Source: Haemaphysalis longicornis
Taxonomy: Eukaryota; Arthropoda; Arachnida; Ixodida; Ixodidae
Reading direction: 5' to 3'
Length of the DNA: 64,000 nucleotides
Assembly: GCA_013339765.2 (NCBI GenBank)
Contig: CM023448.1
Span: 21,903,295-21,967,294, forward strand
The notes under the pieces are model-generated. The model was not told the DNA's origin, did not search any database, and saw nothing but the letters and a program-made list of their open reading frames with translations. Below, piece by piece: positions 20,997-30,160 of the stretch. Made by a program: the position numbers and the translations under genes. The first letter of the stretch is position 1. Every line of letters starts with the position of its first letter.

Positions 20997-22005
20997 AGAG
21001 CCCCGGTCTCTTCCGCCGCGGCGTCAACACGTCCATGTCGCGAAAAGGCGCTCACGTGGCTGTTCTTTGTCGTTGCTGCCGCTCGGGAGGCAAGACGAGT
21101 CCCCAGGACGGCGCTGGCGGGCCCACACCGCTGTAATACAGTATACTAACGATAATCGAAGTCTGTCACTCGCAATTTTCGGTCACTTAAAGGGACACTG
21201 AAGTCATTTGTAAAAATCTCGGGATTACTAGCGGAAATTGTAGTCAGGAGTCCCTGCCCCATGTTTCGACCACTCTGGGTGCGTTTACGCGAATTTATTT
21301 AGTAGAAAAATCAATTCGAAAATGCTGTCCTCCTTGCATCCTCGCCCATTTTCTGTGGCGTTTTCGTGTGACGTCAGGAAAATATGACTTGGCTGCACCG
21401 CGCTACTGCACGACTCGCCGGCCTTCCGACAGAGTCAGTCGGCCAAGCGTTTAGTGCGCCGGCCGCCGGCGGGTCACCGCAATTCGTTCGCTCAGTTGAA
21501 ATTGAGCCACGACACGTTTGTGAATAGAAGAATGTGCCATTTCGTTAGTTTGTTAGTCTGTCTAGTGTATCAGGCTGCAAGTCCAGGTGGCTCCACACAA
21601 GCGCTGCACAAGCGCACCTGCGACGCTTCGCTGACTGGTACGCTAGTAGGAATATCTAAGGCCAATTGAAGGTGGGAGAATAGTCAGCGAAGTTAATATA
21701 GGTACTAAGGAAATAAAATGAACTGAAACTTATGCTATACAGCGTAAACCTAGGGTGCAGGAAGCACATTTTTTCGCTGGGTGAACAAGCACAGCGGTCA
21801 GCGGCACGACCACACATCTGCGAAGGCTTTTCCTTGTTATAAATGCAATTGCTAGACGTGAGATATTGTGGGAATTTGGGGGACGCTTACTGAACGACCG
21901 CTATAAACTAATTCTCATCTAAGCAGCTTGTTTTCTGAAACTAAATAAAAGTGTGAATTGGTTATACATTATACACGTTATCTATCACCTTCACGGGCAG
22001 CGCTG

Positions 22006-22078
22006 ATACGTGGCCGAGTGGTCGGCGCGCTTATGTTATTTTGCAAGTCGCAAGTTCGATTTCGCGAGGGTACGTCCT
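22006..22078 (+). repeat. tRNA-like Pol III module inside copy B
   Basis: The A-box-like TGGCCGAGTGG (22011-22021) and B-box-like AAGTTCGATTTCG (22052-22064) have the same spacing as in copy A. The B box has drifted at its end. The module is shared by both copies and so is ancestral to the family. Confidence 0.6.
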
Positions 22079-22852
22079 TTTTTTTGTAAGCTGATTTCTT
22101 CGTTTCTGGCCCATGTTTTCTATACTGAACTCACCATTTTTGGGCCGTAACATTCATTCCTGCACGAGCGAGTTCACAGAATGCGCGCAGAGTGAAACTG
22201 ATGCGCTAGCGAATTGTTGTTGGCATGCTGTTGCCATAAGCACCGACTGCTTGCGGGCACTGGGCACAGGCCAGAACCAGCAGACCCTTCGCCTGGTGCG
22301 AACACGCTTTCTACGATACAGGCTTGAGTGAGGCAATCTCCAAAGATGGGAGAAAAGCGCATAGCATTTGAACGTCTGCGGTGACGCGGAGGACGTTCAT
22401 CCACTGCGTAGGCATCGGCTAGTGATTTCTACCATTCCCAGCCATACTGGTAGGCTTATCTAAGGCATTTTACAGCCGACAATATGACAGAAGCGCGGTA
22501 TGGCAGAACCGAAACCGAAACTTGTTTAAATGCTGACCTTGTACATCGTCCAATCACGTATGACCTTTACCTGGCGTCACCGTGGTTAGTTGGTGCAGCG
22601 GCCGCAGGCCGTGCATGGTAGTTTTTCTTCTTTCAGGTTTTAAAATAAATCCCGCCTTATCACCCGGTTAAACGTTGAGGTGGAGGAGGGTAAACTTTAT
22701 TTGGAGCATCGTAATGTGGTGTGGGGCCCTCATTCCAGGACTCCATTGGAGACCCCGGCCGCTACGGCCCTTTCCACCAGCCTAAGCTGGGAATCGAGAC
22801 CGGGGCTGGACAGCTCCTTTTCCCACTGCTCACGGGAAGGCTGCGCTATTCT

Positions 22853-23482
22853 TTAATTTTGGCGTTTGCGGAACACTCCCATACCATATGGTACAGGGGT
22901 GCCCGGGGCAGCGCAAAATTTGCACAGCGGGAAGTACTGCGTGGGATGGAGCAAGGGAAGTTTTGACGGATAAGGAAACGTATTTGTTTGGAGGAGCCGG
23001 AGGCAGTGCTCCTCCCCTTTGGTTAGAGATTCATGTCCGCGGCGATAGATCATTCTTTGGCACTTATAGTACCCCGTTATGTCTTGATACGTAACCAAAG
23101 GACACACAGTCTGTAACCTACACCCTCGTGTCGCCTGGCGGGATAGATCTCGGGCGATGTCGTGGGCGGTCGTGTTGCCCTGGAGGGTTGAGTGGGCTGG
23201 CGTCCAAACAATCTTCACTTTTCTTTCGGGTGGCTTTTGCAGCAGGATGTCCAGAGCCGTCTTGGAAATTCTATCATGAAGGAAGTCTCGGCAAGCCTGT
23301 TGCGAGTCCGTAATAACGGTATCCGCATTTGCCTGGGAGATGGCCAGAGCAATGGCCGCTTCCTCTGCCTGGCTAGTTGTTGTGAAGGGCAAGGTGATGC
23401 TGATGAGGTGGTTCACTGTTGAAGTAACCACGGCGGTCATGGCTCCCCTTCTGGCGTAGTCGGCGGCGTCGGTGTAAGCCAT
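22853..23482 (-). pseudogene. N3 RNase H domain and tail (209 codons open)
   Basis: A well preserved RNase HI: YTDAADY (first D), SQAEEAAIALAIS (E), DTVITDSQQACRDF (second D), VKIVWTPAHSTLQGN and TTAHDIARDLS (fourth acidic residue). All four expected acidic positions are present in one frame. The tail has VTYQDITGYYKCQR, LRLLQTNTFPYPSKL and CKFCAAPGT, the zinc-like segment, then loses the family pattern at GTPVPYGMG. It would remove RNA from the cDNA hybrid. The rest of ORF2 is broken, so no active element results. Confidence 0.85.
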
Positions 23483-23582
23483 GCGGTCTCGGTCCCTGTG
23501 TCGTTTGTCGAGAGTGCGCGCTCTTCATTCTCTTCTCCCTGCGTGGTGAGTAGGATCCATCTTAGGGGGTATAGGTGCAACG

Positions 23583-23907
23583 TCAATGTTTATTGTTATT
23601 TTTGGAGGTACGTCGCGTAATTGCTGGAATCTTTCTTCTGGGGACGCCATTCCCTATCTGGTGAGGAGACGCCTCCAGCAGGGCGTCGTGCTTAGTCGCA
23701 GACGCTGGCTGGCGAGGTGGGCCTCCACTAGTTCGGCGGCCGTGTTATGTAGGCCCAATTTCAGAAGCCTGTCGGTCGAGGTACTAATAGGGAGCCTCAG
23801 AGCACGCTTATAGGCTTTCGGGATCATAGTGTCACTCTTGGCCAAGTCACCCTTGCTTAATATAGCATAGGGAATGGCGTAGGTAATGCGTGAGATGACG
23901 AAGGCTG
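23583..23907 (-). pseudogene. N3 RT C-terminal segment
   Basis: AFVISRITYAIPYAILSKGD, KAYKRALRLPISTSTD and LLKLGLHNTAAELVEAHLAS form the connection region between RT and RNase H seen in all I-like copies here. The first residue block is cut exactly where N4 is inserted: the preceding ADTFRLV block lies at about 25214-25240 on the other side. Confidence 0.85.
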
Positions 23908-23949
23908 GAAAGCACGAAAGATTGTCCGCCCTTTGTCATTTACGGTCGC

Positions 23950-24159
23950 ATGAAGGAGGCTGACACACTTCGACTTGTCCAGGCATTTGTCGTCTCAAGG
24001 TTCACCTATGTTACGCCATATGCTCTACTAACGAAGACTGAGAAGAACAAGTTGGATACGCTCTTGCGAAAGTGTACAAACAAGCGCTGGGTTTGCCATC
24101 CTACACCTCCAACCGAGTGTCTCCTCAAGCTTGGCTTCACAACACTGTGGACGAGCTGA
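23950..24159 (+). pseudogene. N4 RT C-terminal segment
   Basis: The open frame MKEADTLRLVQAFVVSRFTY begins the element. LDTLLRKCTNKRWVCHPTPP and LLKLGFTTLWTS follow, matching the RT-RNase H connection of the family. A frameshift near 24140 moves the next block (DELIEGHLLSQRYR) to another frame. Confidence 0.75.
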
Positions 24160-24430
24160 TTGAGGGCCACCTGCTCAGTCAGCGCTACCGGCTCATCAAG
24201 GGACGGATGCCGGGCAGGTCCATTCTACTGAGACTGGCATGAACATCCCTGATCGCCTCTAGAATCGACGGAAAATATCCCTGGTGAACTACGCCGTAAC
24301 ATCACAGTGGCCCCCTTGCAAGAAACATGCCACCCGCAGTTCCACGAGGGACGGAGGGAGAGGCGCGAGTTAGAGCCCTGGAGAAAAAATATGGCTCCAA
24401 CGAAAATGTTTTTACACGGACGCCGAGATT

Positions 24431-25108
24431 ATGCAAGACGCGGAGTCATGGTGGCGACGTAACGAAGATAGACAGCCACGTTACGAGCCTCACTCTCACG
24501 AAAGTAACGACGCTACAGCCGAAGAGGTAGCTATAGCACTGGCGATAACGCAAACACATGCGGAAGTAGTCATCACGGACTCTCAGTCAGCGTGTAGGAG
24601 CTTACCTTCAAGGCGCATCTCACACACCGCAATGAATAGATTCTTAAGCAGAACCCTCCAAAGAAAGGGTATTGGTTGTCTGGACACCCGCTCACACTCT
24701 CTCCGTGGCACTGTCTTTGCCACGAGACTGCTCGAGGTCTGACCAGCCGAGCGCCCGCGAGAGAGTTGGCTAGAGACGGCCATCCCCTTGACTTCATTCC
24801 AGGAGGTGACGCAGTACTACAGGCTAGCCCGGCTAACGCTTCCCCCTGCACACCCCTCTCTCAGCAAGAAAGAGGAGCGCTACTGGCGTCTCCTGCAAAC
24901 AAACACCTTTCCCCATCCTACCAAGCTGCACTTTATCTGGCCTACGCAATACCACCCGCAGTGTCAATTCTGCAAAGCACCCTGCACTCTATACCACATG
25001 GTGTGGGAGTGCCAGCTCAACCCCTCAGTTCCGCGATTTCTAACCCCTCGGTTTGAGCAGTGGGAAGGAGAACTGGCCAGCTCGAGCGCCGAAGAAAGCT
25101 TCGGCTGA
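24431..25108 (+). pseudogene. N4 RNase H and C-terminal tail (frameshifted)
   Basis: TAEEVAIALAITQTHAEVVI and TDSQSACRSLPSRRIS give the E and D blocks of RNase H. The first D block (YTDAE-like, about 24415-24430) is in another frame. After damage, the frame 24788-25108 carries YYRLARLTLPPAHP, YWRLLQTNTFPHPTKL and CQFCKAPCTLYHMVWEC, the family zinc-like tail, with a stop at 25106. Confidence 0.8.
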
Positions 25109-25194
25109 TTCACCGGGCTGAGACGGCTGGACGCTCCAACGGGGTCCTGGACTGAGGAAACCAACCACTTGGCTCTTTTTCTTTAATAAAGTTT

Positions 25195-25213
25195 ACTCTC
25201 TCTCTCTCTCTCT
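25195..25213 (+). repeat. (TC)n tail of N4
   Basis: About nine TC dinucleotides follow AATAAAGTTTAC. The repeat lies exactly at the junction with N3 sequence. Confidence 0.85.
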
Positions 25214-26177
25214 ACCAGACGAAAAGTGTCCGCCTCCTTCATTCCCCTCGCTTTGGTGGTTACTCTTCGGAGCATGTGGGTAATTTGTCCCGTTGTGTGA
25301 CTGAGCCGGTTAAGAAGAATAGTGTTTGAACTGTCCTCTTGAAAAGTCATACCGAGGACTTTGATGTGAGGTGACGGTAGGATGGTATGGCCGTCCAGGG
25401 TGATCTGGATGCCCGGATCTTGGACTTTTTTTCTTCTTCTCTTTACGACCATTTAGAAGTTCGGACTTTTGTGGTGAGCAGGAAAGCCTGCACCTCCTTG
25501 AGTAGTCACTCACAGCATCAGCGACCAGCTGGAGACGGTCCTGCACCTCGCCTACGGAACCCTTGCCCATCCACACAGTAATATCATCGGCATATAAGCC
25601 GTGGTGCAGATCCGGGATGGCCCCCAGGATGGTAGGGAGGCCTATAAGGGCTATGTTAAAAAGTAGGGGAGATAAAACCGCTCCTTGTGGTGTGCCTCTG
25701 CCACCAACGTCAATAGGACCGGAGGACAAGTCACCAAGCCTGATGATGGCCTTTCTATTTGATAAAAAATCTCGGACGTAATTGTAAGTCCGTGTTCCGC
25801 CAGTCAAAGGCTGTCAGGTTGGTCAGAATCGCTTGGTGAGTGACGTTATCGAAAGCCCCTTTCCGGTCCAAGGCCAGGATGGCTTTCGGAGTGTGGCGAT
25901 TGGCTTCGCCCATTACATCTTCTTTTATCTGCAGGAGAATGTCCTGGGTTAAAAGGTGACGGAGGAAACCAAACATGGTTGGTGGCATCTTGTTTGTTTC
26001 TTCCAGGTAAGATTGAAGTCTTTCGAGGATGATATGCTCGAGTAGCTTCCGCACACAAGAGGTGAGGGAGATCGGGCGGAGGTTTTCGATGTCTGGTTTT
26101 TCCCCGTTTTCGGAATTAAGCGGACCTCGCGTCTTCCACTCCGCGGGGAGCGTTACCGTCCTCCAACACGTATTCAT
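25214..26177 (-). pseudogene. N3 reverse transcriptase (three overlapping broken frames)
   Basis: Minus-strand frames give NLRPISLTSCVRKLLEHI, ILALDRKGAFDNVTH (first catalytic D), RGTPQGAVLSPLLFNIAL, the active-site box GLYADDITVWMGKGS, CRLSCSPQKSELL and IKVLGMTFQED. Frame changes occur near 25800 and 25440. The last blocks run to ADTFRLV at the N4 junction. The YADD box is intact. Confidence 0.88.
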
Positions 26178-26682
26178 AAATGCAGGTTAGCGCAATCACC
26201 GAGGACGTACCAAGATTCGCCAATGCCTTGTTTGTTATTTGATCTGGTCCGGGAGTGGTGTTCCTGCGAATTTTTGTAAGTTCTGCCTTGAACTCGAAGA
26301 TTTGAATGTCGTTGTCCAAATTGGGGTTGGGCTGTCCTGTGTAGTTCGGGAAGGGTGGAGTGGAAGATTTTGGTATATATCTTGTTTGCAGTTCTTGAAG
26401 GAGGTCGTCCTTCGTACCGGGGAACGAGTGCATAACAGTGGCCATTACTCTGGCGGACTCACCCTTGCTTTTTGTCGGGTCTATAAGGTACCTCAACAAC
26501 CTCCATGTCTTGGAGGAACTGAGGGTCCCACTTAACTCGTCACAGAGCGAGAGCCAATTTTCTCGACTGAGCTGCACTGCGTACCGGGCCGCCTCTTCAG
26601 TAAGCGAGGCAATGCGTCTCTTGAATTTCCGGTTATGTCGCTGTCGCTTCCGACGACGAATGAGATCCTGCGGGCCTCCCAC
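26116..26682 (-). pseudogene. N3 endonuclease-RT linker and RT entry
   Basis: DLIRRRKRQRHNRKFKRRI, SLTEEAARYAVQLSRENW and TLSSSKTWRLLRYLIDP form the basic linker. KIRRNTTPGPDQITNKAL is RT block 0-1. The same linker text appears in N1, N2 and the fragment at 51933-52335, supporting one lineage. 188 codons are open. Confidence 0.85.
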
Positions 26683-26720
26683 ATGTGGAGTAGCCTGGGG
26701 TCGACGTGCGGTATTTGCGT

Positions 26721-27029
26721 CTAGAAGTGAACCTTCTTCGTCGTGGCTTTAATGTCCGCCCTGACTTCGCTGGTCCATTCCTCTATACTTTCAATTTCTT
26801 TCGGAGACTGAGTCTCCCGACGCTCTCGAAATTTGCTCCAGTCTGTGAGTTTCGCTTCCCCGACATAAGCACTGTAATCGACCGCAAGGAATATGTCGAG
26901 GTCACTGACCAGGTTCTCTCCAGTGTTACACCATCGAACTTGGTTAATGTTTCGAATGAGCGTGAGGTCGGGGCACGTACCTCTGGTCACGCTGTTGCCC
27001 GTTCTCGTAGGTACCAACGGGTCAGTCAC
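26721..27029 (-). pseudogene. N3 endonuclease C-terminal end
   Basis: PTRTGNSVTRGTCPDLTL and GENLVSDLDIFLAVDYS match the EEP end, with the SDH catalytic triad written SDL, so histidine is lost. EAKLTDWSKFRERR leads into the linker. The frame starts at the 5' truncation point next to the terminal segment of TTAA element copy B. Confidence 0.8.
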
Positions 27030-27110
27030 TAGCGAAAAGTCTGTTCATTTGAGCCAGTCTACAAAGCACAAGCAAAAACGGGAGCTTGACAAATTCACTT
27101 CAGTGATCCT

Positions 27111-28233
27111 TCAAAAGCGATGTGCGAGTTCCCGCAAGCTTGCGTGGAAATAATAGCTCAGTAATTCGAAGCCAGGACCCACTATATCGTTTTCTTTGGA
27201 AGTTATGTCAAAAAGGAGAAAAACATCAGGGGACCGTAATTTCTCAATAAAATTCAAACTTTTCAAGTACCAGAACAGCGCCGTGCTCTCTACTTCTTCG
27301 GCGCCATCGCAACTGAGCTAGCGCACCGGTAATAAAGCGGCAGGCCGACTGAGGGGCACGCCGACTTACGTAAATCTCTCTTTTGAGATTCCCAGGCTCT
27401 GTTGCGCACGGCGGCCCGTGAGCTGTGCTGGACCCTTGATCCTCCGATTTCGCCATGTCTAACTATCACCGCAACTCTGGTCGTACTCCCGACTTGGTGA
27501 CAAAATTCGATATTTGAACAAAATGATCAAGTCTGATTTGATTTCATTACGAGGTTTAACGCTCACGCTACACAAGCGATGAGGCGCGCTGTACTGGAAG
27601 GCTCCGGATTAATCTTTCACCACCTGAAGATCTTTAACGTACACCGAAAAAAAATTTTGAAGCGAAACTTGCTGCAAGCTAATAACAACGGTGCTTTGTG
27701 CTTTTCCTTTATTGGAAGTTCGCCTAATTCGAATTGTTCCGCGGCCCTCGTGCGCTTCGTATTAACGGTAGTCCATTGTACATGCTTATTTTTGTGAACG
27801 TAATGAAAATTTTCAAGATATATACAAGTAAGCTAAAATAGAATTGTTTAGCGAAGCGATAGTCGTTAATACATATACTGCACGTTCAGTTAAAGTGCAC
27901 AGTCGCGGCGTTGCTTATTTTCTCATGTACTCGCCTTCTACGCCTCGTGTGCTCGGCGCTGTGATCAGTATATTTTGTCAGCAATATGTGTTGGTTTTAC
28001 CATGATCTTTGTAAGCGAAGCTTCACATTATACTGCATGCTGTCAGAGCTAGACGTGCACACGACACTGATTGCTTCCGTTTCGCCTATTGCTCTGGCCG
28101 AGATCCCAGCCCTAATTCGCTGCACCGGGCGATGCGCCGACAGCGGGGCTGATTCGCGCCTCGACCAAACCGCCTGCGGCCGATAGGACCAAACTTGCAT
28201 CGCCGCAGAGTCGCCTCTCCTTTTCCCGTCGTA
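27111..28233. other. Intronic stretch with one SINE fragment
   Basis: Apart from the SINE tail at 27604-27645 nothing is recognised. A tandem-like AT-rich zone lies at 27780-27880. Confidence 0.5.
27604..27645 (-). mobile_element. SINE 3' body fragment
   Basis: CGGATTAATCTTTCACCACC followed by TGAAGATCTTTAACGTACAC is the reverse complement of the SINE body (GCACGTTAAAGATC..GGTGGTCAAAATTAATCCG) seen at 28370-28402. Only about 42 bases remain. Confidence 0.7.
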
Positions 28234-28470
28234 CCCGCCGTGGTGGCTCAGTGGCTAAGGCGTTGTGCTGCGGAGCACGAGGTCGCGGGTTCGATTCTCG
28301 GCCGCGCCGGCCGCTTTTCTCATGAAGGCGAAAAGCAAAAAACGTCCGTGTGTACGAGCTTTGGGCGCACGTTAAAGATCCCCAGGTGGTCAAAATTAAT
28401 CCGCGAGCCATCCACTACGGCGCGCCTCATCGCCTGCGTTGCGCCGGCGCGTTAAACCTCACAACCAACG
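28234..28470 (+). mobile_element. tRNA-derived SINE (Ruka-like), complete copy
   Basis: It starts CCCGCCGTGGTGGCTCAGTGG, with A box TGGCTCAGTGG at 28244-28254. The B box GGTTCGATTC lies at 28288-28297, and the body runs through GGCGCACGTTAAAGATCCCC and GGTGGTCAAAATTAATCCG to GCGCGTTAAACCTCACAACC. It fits a Pol III-transcribed tRNA-related SINE of the kind abundant in ticks. The flanks share CCGTCGT, a possible short target duplication. Other copies in this window are at 8270, 18386, 27604 and 53108. Confidence 0.88.
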
Positions 28471-28594
28471 TCGTGGCGGCTCGGTTGAATCATGCATCGT
28501 GCGAACAGCCGGCGGCCGACCCGCAGCTACATGCCTGGAGAGGGTGCCTGTGCCGCCCTCCCTTTCCCCGTCGTGGCGGCTCGGCTGACGCAAC

Positions 28595-28960
28595 CGCTTC
28601 GCCTCCATTCGTTGGATTTCAAAATTCGGCTGCGAGAGTACTGTTTGGAGCGATTCAAACTTTTCGGGACTACAACGGACTCCCGGGGGTATAAAACCCA
28701 CCCGGAAGCAGAGTGAGCGTGGCACTTTTCGGAGGCATCGAGTGGAGACGTGCTGTTGCCTTTGTGTGAGCCATGCAACGCTTTTGTTGCCCTTGTACAT
28801 ACTGCATATAAATGTTGCCTCAACCTCTCTTCGGCTCGAGAGATTCATGGCGCTGCTCTGCGCCGCGTCGATAGCGAACGGAGCAAGGCAACGTCGCAAC
28901 AGTGGTGAGTGCACTCGGATGGCCAGTCGCAACAATGGTGGCAGCGTCCGGATGGCTAAT
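28595..28960 (+). repeat. LTR-like segment with TATA box (possible solo LTR)
   Basis: A TATA box (GGGTATAAAACCC, 28688-28699) is followed by a leader-like region. ACAATGGTGGCAGCG at 28935-28949 resembles the primer-binding region that follows an LTR in some tick LTR elements. A block GCAACARTGGTG..CGGATGGC is duplicated in tandem at about 28895-28925 and 28932-28960. No gag or pol follows. The left limit is not defined, so solo-LTR status is inference. Confidence 0.35.
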
Positions 28961-29934
28961 TCACAACAATGCGCAAAGAACATTGCGAATTAGCCAGAAA
29001 TAATGAGGTCCAAAATACGGTCCACGCATATACGTTTTGCGGGCATGCGTGCAAGCAAATCCTTGCATAAAGCATCGAAAGCGTTCCAGACGCGCAGTGA
29101 TGATAGGAAGACGGCCTCTTTCCAGCCGGCAATATGGCCGGCATCAGAACCTCGAAATGAGCCCGCCGGGTGTGCTGAAGCCACCTCTCTTTCTGTATCA
29201 CCTGTACCGATACAGCACGCCGGCATGCAGTTTTACTTAGTTTGGCCGCACCTCGCTCGTTCCGTTTTACTTTTGGGCCACCTGTACTTTATCTACCATT
29301 TAGAGGAATAAATACTGCAAATTAGTAAATTGGCTGTCTAAGCAAGCTGGTACAGATTCACGCTGTATGTTTCGCGCAATGAACATGACAGTAAGCAAGA
29401 AAACACACCACGATCCCTGTCTTCCAAGAAATAATTTATCCAGGAAGTCGGGCTCTTTTGCTATCCAGTCAACAGCACTCTGCACGCGGGAAACGAAAAA
29501 AAAAAACACGACCAAGAGAGAAAAGTAATGAAAAGTTAAAAGAACATTGTAACATATAAAAGGCGTGAACCATCGGGCAACAGGTTCGGCTTATCTACTT
29601 AAATACCTTTCAAAGATACCAATCTCTAAGAATGGCTTGCTTATTCATGCATTCTGCATCCTGTTAACGTAGAAGGCCTCCAACTATTTCTCCGTTTCCT
29701 TGCGATTGATGCCGTGAGTACACCTTTATCGTTGATAGTAAGCACTCGACCTTTTCCTTTCATTTTTATGGTCCTGTTTATTCCGCTTTTCTGCTAATTA
29801 GATTAGAGCGACTGTAGAAATTAATTCTTCGTAAAATGGCCGGAATATAGCACTGAGTTCCCTTCACAGAATTCAGCCAGCGGTCGTGCCCGTCCAATGC
29901 TACCAAAATGGCCTGCTTGGCTCGGCTCACTCAC
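28961..29934. other. Stretch left of exon A without recognised gene
   Basis: The 3' end is the exon A donor GTGAGT, read on the minus strand at 29934-29929. An A10 run lies near 29498. No other feature is recognised. Confidence 0.5.
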
Positions 29935-30160
29935 GGGAATGAAACGCTCTTTCCATTGCTCGTCGGTCAAGCTGTCGTTGAGCCAGTGTGGCTTGGCGCA
30001 CCAGTGCTCCACCTCGGGGGCGATGAAGGGTCCGATGAGCAGCGTCCACGCGGAAGGGAAGGCGCGGATCACTATCATCACTCCCAGCGCCAGGTGGTAC
30101 CAGCCGAGCTGACCGACCGACGTCCGCCACGTCCAGCATGTCGTCAATGGGACGTCACTC
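29935..30160 (-). CDS. SLC22-type transporter, exon A (helix 1 and start of the loop)
   Basis: The first transporter exon visible. The main frame encodes GQLGWYHLALGVMIVIRAFP, then SAWTLLIGPFIAPEVEHWCA, then KPHWLNDSLTDEQWKERFIP, ending in phase 0 at a GTGAGT donor that joins exon B in frame. HWC after a long hydrophobic helix and DEQWK match the family text at the start of the large loop. Just upstream the canonical N terminus DDMLDV..VG is readable in a different frame, starting at ATG 30137-30139. The repeat GGTCGGTC at the junction suggests a 4-base duplication. The upper end at 30160 follows a possible acceptor (ctttctcgacag). The real start may be ATG 30139 or in an upstream exon. The gene is real, but this allele or assembly may carry a frameshift. 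Confidence 0.8.

Larger units (their letters stand above)
19265..21186. other. Intron between exons A and B, with two palindromes
   Basis: No exon is recognised. The stretch holds the near-palindrome at 20083-20174 and a GACT/GGCC palindromic patch at 20936-20996, listed separately. The open frame at 20309-20716 has no family features. Confidence 0.5.
23932..25213 (+). mobile_element. I-like non-LTR retrotransposon N4, 5'-truncated, nested in N3
   Basis: It starts with GMKEADTLRLVQAFVVSRFT at the RT C-terminus, continues with broken RNase H and tail, then AATAAAGTTTAC and a (TC)n tail ending at 25213. Flanks 23908-23930 and 25214-25234 are alike (GACGAAA and GTCCGCC shared blocks), a degenerate target duplication of about 22 bases. 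It splits the N3 RT between ADTFRLV and AFVISRI. Confidence 0.87.
22672..27032 (-). mobile_element. I-like non-LTR retrotransposon N3, 5'-truncated, split by N4
   Basis: Minus-strand order: endonuclease end (26721-27029), linker (26116-26682), RT (25755-26177, 25310-25807, 25214-25452), then N4 in opposite orientation (about 23932-25213), then RT C-terminus (about 23583-23907), RNase H and tail (22853-23482). The 3' end carries AATAAAGTTTACCCTCC near 22690. It was inserted in copy B of the TTAA element. Frames are damaged, but the RNase H stretch is open. Confidence 0.88.
21191..27110 (+). mobile_element. TTAA-flanked inverted-repeat element, copy B, split by nested insertions
   Basis: The left end AGGGACACTGAAGTCATTTG follows TTAA (21187-21190). 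The body matches copy A in opposite orientation up to about 22671. The missing terminal segment reappears at about 27033-27110 (TTTGAGCCAGTCTAC, GGGAGCTTGACAAATTCACTT, CAGTGATCCT), followed by TCAA, a one-mismatch copy of the target. The 4.36 kb between them is retrotransposon N3. Without N3 the element is about 1.56 kb, close to copy A at 1.6 kb. Confidence 0.82.

Noticed and set aside
28234..28310. Possible tRNA gene (A and B boxes)
   Set aside because: The boxes are followed by the SINE body found at several other sites, so this is a SINE head.
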